Origin: Microbacterium resistens NBRC 103078
GTDB taxonomy: Bacteria; Actinomycetota; Actinomycetes; Actinomycetales; Microbacteriaceae
Direction of reading: 5' to 3'
Assembly (NCBI RefSeq): GCF_001552355.1
Contig: NZ_BCRA01000030.1
Coordinates: 1 to 57,095 of the forward strand
Length of the DNA: 57,095 bases
The stretch's first letter is position 1. Each line of letters begins with the position of its first letter. The position numbers and the translations under genes were made by a program. The notes below the pieces were generated by a model, which was not told the DNA's origin, did not search any database, and saw only the letters and a program-made list of their open reading frames with translations. Shown here one piece after another: positions 51,457 through 57,095 of this stretch.

Positions 51457-52530
51457 TCAGCGCTCGAGCGCGCGATCGATCAGGGCGATGAGGTCCTCGG
51501 TGCCTCGCCGCGAGCCGACGTCCTCCGCGGCACGTGCCATGGCCTCACGGCGCCCGGCGTCCTGCAGCAGCGGCACGACGACGGCGCGGACGCGCTCGGG
51601 CGTGAACGTCGCGTCGTCCTCCACGAGGGCCGCTCCTGCCGCCACCGCGGAGGCGGCGTTCAGGCGCTGCTCGCCGTTGCCGACGGCGTAGGGGACGTAG
51701 ACGGCGGGGATGCCGAGGGCGCTGACCTCGCTGACGGTCGCGGCGCCGGAGCGCGACACGATCAGGTCCGCGAGGGCGAACGCGAGATCCATGCGGTCGA
51801 CGTAGCGGCGCATCGTGTAGCCGGCGGCACCCGGGTCGGCGAGATCCGACCGCTCTCCGGTGACGTGCAGGAGCTGCCATCCGGTGGCCAGGATGTCCTG
51901 CCACGATCCGGCGATGGCTTCGTTGATCCGCTGCGCGCCGAGGGATCCTCCGAACACCAGCAGCACCGGTCGCGCCGGGTCGAGACCGAACTCCGCCGCC
52001 GCCTCGAGCCGCCGCGCGGCACGGTCGAGCTCGACGACCTCGCGCCGCAGAGGCATCCCGACGAGGGTGGAGCCGCGCAGCGGCGTGCCCTCGAAGGCCA
52101 CCCCGACTCCGGCCGCGGAGCGCGCGCCGAGCACGTTCGCGAGCCCAGGGCGCGCGTTCGCCTCGTGCACCACGGACGGGACCCCCTCGCGGCGCGCCGC
52201 GACATAGGCCGGGGCCGACGCATAGCCGCCGAATCCCACCAGGACATCCACCCCCCGACCCGTCAGGTGGTCGCGCACCTGGCGAACGGCCCGGGGGAAT
52301 CGCACGGGGAAGGCGAGAGCCGCGCCGTTCGGCCGCCGCGGGAACGGCACCTTGTCCACCGTCAGCAGCTCGTAGCCTCGCTGGGGCACCAGGCGTGCCT
52401 CCAGCCCCTCCTTGGTGCCGAGAACGAGGACCGAGGCGTCGGGATCGCGGGCGACGAGCCCGTCCGCGACGGCGAGCAGCGGGTTGACATGGCCGGCGGT
52501 GCCGCCGCCGGCCAGAAGATAGGTGGTCAC
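51457..52530 (-). CDS. murG: UDP-GlcNAc:undecaprenyl-PP-MurNAc-pentapeptide transferase
   Basis: 357 aa. MurG makes lipid II from lipid I at the inner membrane face. GGGTAGHVNPLLAVAD is the first glycine loop; FGGYASAPAYVAARREGVP and VFGGSLGAQRINEAI are conserved, with SRSGAATVSEVSALGIPAVYVPY binding UDP-GlcNAc. GTG start overlaps ftsW by four bases. Confidence 0.98.
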   Translation of the reverse strand: MTTYLLAGGGTAGHVNPLLAVADGLVARDPDASVLVLGTKEGLEARLVPQRGYELLTVDKVPFPRRPNGAALAFPVRFPRAVRQVRDHLTGRGVDVLVGFGGYASAPAYVAARREGVPSVVHEANARPGLANVLGARSAAGVGVAFEGTPLRGSTLVGMPLRREVVELDRAARRLEAAAEFGLDPARPVLLVFGGSLGAQRINEAIAGSWQDILATGWQLLHVTGERSDLADPGAAGYTMRRYVDRMDLAFALADLIVSRSGAATVSEVSALGIPAVYVPYAVGNGEQRLNAASAVAAGAALVEDDATFTPERVRAVVVPLLQDAGRREAMARAAEDVGSRRGTEDLIALIDRALER

Positions 52531-53795
52531 CGAGCGACCCTACCCCGGTTTGCCGGCCCCTCCCGGAGCGCCGGCCCGCGAAGGGCGCCGGCGGACGCAC
52601 CCGCCGGCAGCGATCGGGCGAAGGAGAGCAGCACACCGCACGCGATCAGCACCGACACGAGCGAGGTGCCTCCCTGCGACATGAACGGCAGCGGGACGCC
52701 CAGGACCGGGAAGATCCGCAGCACGACGCCGATGTTGATGAGGGCCTGCCCGATCACCCATACGACGATGCCGCCGGAGACGATGCGCACGAACGGATCG
52801 GCCGTCTTTCGGATGATGTGGAAGACCCCGACTGCGAACATCGCGAACAGGCCCAGGACGATCGCGCAGCCGATCAGCCCCAGCTCCTCGCCGACGATGG
52901 CGAAGATGTAGTCGTTCGACGCCGCGGGGAGCCACCCGTACTTCTCCTGCGAGTTGCCCAGCCCGAGACCGAAGATCCCCCCGTTCGCCATCCCCCAGAC
53001 GGCGTGCAGCTGCTGATAGCAGTCCGTGTAGTAGCAGTCGATCGTGTCGGGGTTGAACAGGCTCATGATCTGGCTCATCCGGCGCTTGCTCGTGAGGGCG
53101 AGCACGGCCACCGCGACCAGCGACAGCAGCAAGGGCAGCAGGAAGATCCGCAGACGCACGCCGGAGAAGAACAGCGCCCCGAGCAGGACGAGGAACAGGA
53201 TCATGGCCGTGCCGAGATCGTGCCCGCCCATGACCGTCCCGATCACGAGCGCGGACACCGGGATCAGCGGGATGAAGACGTGTTTCCACAGCCGCAGCAG
53301 CTTCTGCTTGCGATAGAGGATCAGTCCTGCCCACAGCGCCAGCGACAGCTTCAGGAACTCCGAGGGCTGGATGTTCTGTCCCGCGACGAGGATCCAGTTC
53401 CGGTTCCCGTCGTTCTCCACACCGAGACCGGGAACGAACACGAGGAGCTGCAGAAGCGTCGTCAGGATCAGCGCGGGCCAGGCGATCCGCTTCCAGAACT
53501 CCACGGGAAGGCGACTGAGCAGGAACATCAACGGGACGCCGACGAGCGCGAAGACCCCCTGCTTCAGGACGACGTCGTAGGGCCCCTCCCCCCGGTCCAC
53601 CGCGGTCGCGCTGGTGGCGGACAGGACCATCACGAGCCCGAACGCGGTCAGCAGCAGCGCTGTGGAGGCGATGATCACGAACTCGGACGACACCGGGGTG
53701 AAGATGCGGCCCAGGGAGACGCGAGCGGCCAGCCCGCGCCCGCCGCCGTCAGCCGCCCCGCGGGTCGTCATCGCGGGGCGAGTCATCTGCGTCAT
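52527..53795 (-). CDS. ftsW: Peptidoglycan glycosyltransferase FtsW
   Basis: 422 aa SEDS protein with about ten membrane helices. FtsW polymerises lipid II at the septum together with FtsI. Conserved regions: GVENDGNRNWI, QPSEFLKLSLALW, GGHDLGTAMILF, YQQLHAVWGMANGGIFGLGLGNS and PLPFMSQGGTSL. I chose the ATG at 53795 because GGGGAG precedes it; ATGs at 53786 and 53771 are possible. It overlaps the end of murD by 47 bases. Confidence 0.97.
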   Translation of the reverse strand: MTQMTRPAMTTRGAADGGGRGLAARVSLGRIFTPVSSEFVIIASTALLLTAFGLVMVLSATSATAVDRGEGPYDVVLKQGVFALVGVPLMFLLSRLPVEFWKRIAWPALILTTLLQLLVFVPGLGVENDGNRNWILVAGQNIQPSEFLKLSLALWAGLILYRKQKLLRLWKHVFIPLIPVSALVIGTVMGGHDLGTAMILFLVLLGALFFSGVRLRIFLLPLLLSLVAVAVLALTSKRRMSQIMSLFNPDTIDCYYTDCYQQLHAVWGMANGGIFGLGLGNSQEKYGWLPAASNDYIFAIVGEELGLIGCAIVLGLFAMFAVGVFHIIRKTADPFVRIVSGGIVVWVIGQALINIGVVLRIFPVLGVPLPFMSQGGTSLVSVLIACGVLLSFARSLPAGASAGALRGPALREGPANRGRVAR

Positions 53796-55296
53796 GCGCG
53801 CTCCCCCGACTGATCCACTGCCGCACCGCCTCGGCGAAGCGGTGGCCTCGATCCGCGTAGCTGTCGAACTGGTCGAAGGATGCTGCGGCGGGTGCGAGGA
53901 GCACGGTGTCGCCGTCATGCGCGATCCCGGCCGCCAGTTCCACGACGCGGTTCATGACCCCTTCAGTCTCGCCGGGGACGACCTCGATCACCGGGACCGC
54001 CGGCGCGTGTCGCTCGAACACCGCGAGCACCTCGCCGCGGTCCGCGCCGATCACGATCGCGGCGCGCGCGGTCGCCCCGGCTCCGGCGACGAGCTCGGAG
54101 AGGTCGACGCCCTTCAGATCGCCGCCGACGACCCAGATCGCCCCGGGGAAGGCACGGAGCGAGGACTGCGCCGCGTGCGGGTTGGTCGCCTTCGAGTCGT
54201 CGATCCAGGTGACACCGCCCGAACGGGCCACGACCTCGATGCGATGCGGGTCGAGCCGGAAGGCCTCCAGGGCGTCCCGGACGGCCTCCGGCGCCGCGCC
54301 GAAGGAACGCGCGATGGCCGCCGCCGCGAGGATGTTCTGCACGATGTGCGGGGCGGAGAGACCGCGCTCGGCGAGGGCGGCGACCGTCGTGAGCTCCAGG
54401 GCGCTGCTCCGGCGCTCCTCCAGGAACGCACGATCGACGAGGATCCCCTCGACGATGCCGAGATCGCTGGGGCCGGGGATGCCGAGATCGAAGCCGATCG
54501 CGCGGGCGCCCTCGACGACGTCCGCCTCCTCGACCATGCGGCGCGTCGCCTCGTCCGCCTTGTTGTAGACGCAGGCCGTGGTCGTGTTGCGGTAGACGAC
54601 GGCCTTCGCGTCCCGATAGGCGGCGGCACTGCCGTGCCACACGAGGTGGTCGTCGGCCAGGTTCAGGCAGACCGACGACCGGGGCACGATCTGCCCCGCG
54701 GGTGCGCTGAGGCCGAGGTACCAGAGCTGGTGGCTGGACAGCTCGACGACGAGGACGTCGAACCCCTCGGGGTCGCGGACGGCGTCCAGCACGGGGACGC
54801 CGATGTTCCCGCAGGGGGCCGCGCGCAGCCCGCCCTCGACGAGCATCGAGGCCGCGAGCCGGGTGGTCGTCGTCTTGCCGTTCGTCCCGGTGATCAGCGT
54901 CCACTCCGCCGGCGTGCCATCGGCACGGAGCACCTTGTCCCGCACGCGCCAGGCCAGCTCGACGTCCCCCCACAGCGCGATCCCGTTGTCCCGGACCCAG
55001 CGGATGACCGGATGGGACGGCGCGAAGCCCGGGGACGCGATCACGACCTCGGGGGCGAACGCCGCGAGAGCCTCGGGCACCTCGTCCAGCGGTCCGAGGT
55101 GCAGGCCCGCGCCGATGACGGGGACCAGGCGGCGATAGTCGTCGGAGGCCGACTCCGAGAGCACGAGCACCTCCGCGCCGAGCTCGGTGAGCGTGTCCGC
55201 GGCCGAGAAGCCGGTGACCGACAGGCCGAGCACGGCCACGCGCAGGCCCTTCCAGTCCGCGTGCCAGCTCGTCAGCGTGTCGAGGTCGCGGGTCAT
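53749..55296 (-). CDS. murD: UDP-N-acetylmuramoylalanine--D-glutamate ligase
   Basis: 515 aa. MurD adds D-Glu. ATP loop TGTNGKTTTTRLAASM, then VVELSSHQLWYL, WIDDSKATNPHAA and LLAPAAASFDQFDSYADRGHRF are conserved. The ATG overlaps the mraY stop by four bases. The C-terminal tail is acidic and extends into ftsW. Confidence 0.98.
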   Translation of the reverse strand: MTRDLDTLTSWHADWKGLRVAVLGLSVTGFSAADTLTELGAEVLVLSESASDDYRRLVPVIGAGLHLGPLDEVPEALAAFAPEVVIASPGFAPSHPVIRWVRDNGIALWGDVELAWRVRDKVLRADGTPAEWTLITGTNGKTTTTRLAASMLVEGGLRAAPCGNIGVPVLDAVRDPEGFDVLVVELSSHQLWYLGLSAPAGQIVPRSSVCLNLADDHLVWHGSAAAYRDAKAVVYRNTTTACVYNKADEATRRMVEEADVVEGARAIGFDLGIPGPSDLGIVEGILVDRAFLEERRSSALELTTVAALAERGLSAPHIVQNILAAAAIARSFGAAPEAVRDALEAFRLDPHRIEVVARSGGVTWIDDSKATNPHAAQSSLRAFPGAIWVVGGDLKGVDLSELVAGAGATARAAIVIGADRGEVLAVFERHAPAVPVIEVVPGETEGVMNRVVELAAGIAHDGDTVLLAPAAASFDQFDSYADRGHRFAEAVRQWISRGSAHDADDSPRDDDPRGG

Positions 55297-56402
55297 GACC
55301 GGGTGAGCCACTCGACGTAGAAGAGGCCGACGGCCGACACCGCAAGGAGCCCGGCGATGATCCACATCCGCACGACGATCGTGCTCTCCGGCCAGCCTCG
55401 CATCTCGAGATGATGGTGGAACGGGCTCTGCAGGAACAGTCGCTTGCCGCGGGTGAGCTTGAAGTAGGTGAGCTGGACGATCACCGAGCCCGGGGCGATC
55501 ACGAAGACGCCCGCGAGGAGGACGAGCAGCAGCTCGGTGCGGGTGAGGATCGCCATCGCCGCGATGACGCCGCCGATCGCCATGGATCCGACGTCGCCCA
55601 TGAAGACCTTCGCCTTCGGCGCGTTCCACCAGAGGAAGCCCACGAGCGCTCCGACGAAGGAGGCCGAGATCACCGCGAGGTCGAACGGGTTGGCCACGTC
55701 GTAGCAGCCGCCCTGGACCGAGGACTCCAGCGCCGGGGCCACACAGGACTGCTTGAACTGCCAGAACGAGATCAGGCTGTAGGCGCCGATCACGAAGACC
55801 CCGGCGCCGGCGGCCAGCCCGTCGAGCCCGTCGGTGAGGTTCGCCCCGTTCGATGCGGCGATCCCGATCAGCGACAGCCAGATGAGGTACAGCGCCCAGC
55901 CGACGATCGGCCCGAGCGCGAAGAGCCAGAGGACGGGGATGTCCCGGAAGAGCGAGATGAAGCCGCTCGCGGGGGTGTTTCCCCACTGGTTCGTCGTGGT
56001 GAGCGCGACGATGCCGAAGGGGATCACGACGAGGATCTGACCGATGATCTTCCGCCATCCGGAGAGACCGGCGCTGCGCTGGCTGCGGACCTTCATGAAG
56101 TCGTCGATGAAGCCCACGATCCCGAAGCCCACCATCATCCAGATCACGAGCCACCCCGACGCGGTCGGAGAGCTGCCGCCGGTGAGCGTGCCGATCGTGT
56201 AGCCGACGATCGTGCCGACGATGAAGATCGTGCCACCCATCGTGGTCGTGCCGCGCTTGGCGTGGTGGCTGGGGTTCTCGATCGCCTCGGGGGTGCGGAT
56301 CACCTGCGCCCAGCCCCACTTCCGGAACAGCCGGAGGAAGACCGGCGTCAGGAAGAGGGTGAAGGCGAGCGAAATTGCCGCCGCGGTAAGCAGGGACCTC
56401 AC
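55293..56402 (-). CDS. mraY: Phospho-N-acetylmuramoyl-pentapeptide transferase
   Basis: 369 aa, ten membrane helices. MraY makes lipid I from UDP-MurNAc-pentapeptide and undecaprenyl phosphate. NGANLTDGLDGLAAG, AKVFMGDVGSMAIGG and FHHHLEMRGW hold the catalytic Asp and His residues. GTG start overlaps murF by four bases. An insertion near residues 215-235 contains two Cys (QSCVAPALESSVQGGCYD), likely extracellular. Confidence 0.98.
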   Translation of the reverse strand: MRSLLTAAAISLAFTLFLTPVFLRLFRKWGWAQVIRTPEAIENPSHHAKRGTTTMGGTIFIVGTIVGYTIGTLTGGSSPTASGWLVIWMMVGFGIVGFIDDFMKVRSQRSAGLSGWRKIIGQILVVIPFGIVALTTTNQWGNTPASGFISLFRDIPVLWLFALGPIVGWALYLIWLSLIGIAASNGANLTDGLDGLAAGAGVFVIGAYSLISFWQFKQSCVAPALESSVQGGCYDVANPFDLAVISASFVGALVGFLWWNAPKAKVFMGDVGSMAIGGVIAAMAILTRTELLLVLLAGVFVIAPGSVIVQLTYFKLTRGKRLFLQSPFHHHLEMRGWPESTIVVRMWIIAGLLAVSAVGLFYVEWLTRS

Positions 56403-57095
56403 GAGAACGATTCTCCCAGACGGTCGCCGAGGAACCGGAGCCCGGCGGAGTTGGACGACTTGACCAGGACGCGGTCGCCGGGGCGCAGCTCCTCACGGAG
56501 GTAGTCGTACGCGGCGTCCGCATCCGGCAGGTGCACGGCCTCCCCGTCCCACGACCCCTCGCCGACCGCGGCGAGGTACAGCCTGCGGGCATCGGCGCCG
56601 ACGACGACGATGCGCTGGATGTTCAGACGCACGGCGAGCAGGCCGATGCGGTCGTGCTCGTCGCCGGCGGCCTCCCCCAGCTCGCTCATGGCGCCGAGGA
56701 CCGCGACGGTGCGCTCCCCCGGCCGCGTGATCTGCGCCAGTGTGCGCAGGGCCGCGGCCATGGAGTCCGGACTGGCGTTGTACGCGTCGTTGATGATGCG
56801 GACCTCGTCATTGCCCATCGGCTGCATCCGCCACCGCTCGGCGATCTCGACCGTCTCGAGACGGCGGACCGCGTCGCCCGGGGCCACCCCGAGCGCGGCA
56901 GTGGCGGTGATCGCGGCGAGGGCGTTGCCGACGTGGTGGGCGCCGAGGACCTGCAGGCGCAGCGGAAGGCGCTGTTCGCCGTCGTCGCCGGCGAGGACGA
57001 CGGTGCACGTCGTCCCGCTCGCGTCGACGTCCACGTCGACCGCGCGCACGTCGGCGCCCGGCCCCGTGCCGAAGCCGCGGACGGTCAGCCCGCGC
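56399..57095 (-). CDS. murF: UDP-MurNAc-tripeptide--D-Ala-D-Ala ligase, 3' part
   Basis: The C-terminal 231 codons of MurF; the start is outside the window. Visible motifs are QVLGAHHVGNALAAI, INDAYNASPDSMAAAL and VAVLGAMSELGEA, typical of the central and C-terminal domains. It heads the visible part of the division and cell-wall cluster. Confidence 0.95.
   Translation of the reverse strand, partial: RGLTVRGFGTGPGADVRAVDVDVDASGTTCTVVLAGDDGEQRLPLRLQVLGAHHVGNALAAITATAALGVAPGDAVRRLETVEIAERWRMQPMGNDEVRIINDAYNASPDSMAAALRTLAQITRPGERTVAVLGAMSELGEAAGDEHDRIGLLAVRLNIQRIVVVGADARRLYLAAVGEGSWDGEAVHLPDADAAYDYLREELRPGDRVLVKSSNSAGLRFLGDRLGESFS

Overview
The window is high-GC (about 70%) actinobacterial chromosome. 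Gene order, protein sequences and the many leaderless genes point to Microbacteriaceae, probably Microbacterium or a close relative; this is inferred from recall, with no database search. It is almost fully coding: about 50 protein genes, no gene-free stretch above 300 bases, and no tRNA, rRNA, CRISPR array, insertion sequence or prophage that I can see.

Layout. (1) 1-2.3 kb: minus-strand DUF4129 / small membrane protein / MoxR ATPase operon, cut by the left edge. (2) 2.3-6.9 kb: a MarR regulator facing a small zinc-ribbon protein, then tfoX-like, uvrB, a DUF4126 membrane protein and coaE. (3) 6.9-16.6 kb: a tightly overlapped minus-strand operon with a dipeptide/oligopeptide-type ABC importer (lipoprotein, two permeases, double ATPase), a luciferase-like FMN monooxygenase, two AhpD/CMD-fold proteins, a glyoxalase-like protein and an M20 amidohydrolase. 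Its substrate is unknown. An array of 10-bp-spaced direct repeats lies upstream. (4) 16.7-22.9 kb: rpsA, a lipoprotein/PKD-protein pair with a sharp GC dip, a 5'-3' exonuclease, a PHP phosphoesterase and trpD. (5) 23.0-32.5 kb: the cytochrome bcc-aa3 respiratory genes, ctaE-qcrC-qcrA-qcrB rightward and ctaC-ctaD-ctaF leftward. Between them are a rhodanese and a short threonyl-tRNA-synthetase paralogue preceded by what looks like a complete threonine attenuator. (6) 32.6-43.8 kb: erpA, an M20 dipeptidase, a DUF3043 protein, pyrD, nrdR, hisD, an unrecognised membrane protein, dnaE and a GNAT acetyltransferase. (7) 43.9-57.1 kb: rluD-type pseudouridine synthase, lspA, divIVA, yggT, sepF, yggS, ftsZ, ftsQ, murC, murG, ftsW, murD, mraY and partial murF, the division and cell-wall cluster, all on the minus strand.

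The most interesting signals are the threonine attenuator at 27,976-28,132 (leaderless 17-codon peptide with three Thr codons, pause hairpin, antiterminator, terminator, then a class II synthetase without editing domain), the repeat array at 16,534-16,591, the four-copy inverted/direct repeat at 43,149-43,257, and the GC-poor mosaic at about 18,690-19,230. About fourteen genes have a -10-like hexamer ending 6-8 nt before the start codon, so leaderless translation looks common here.
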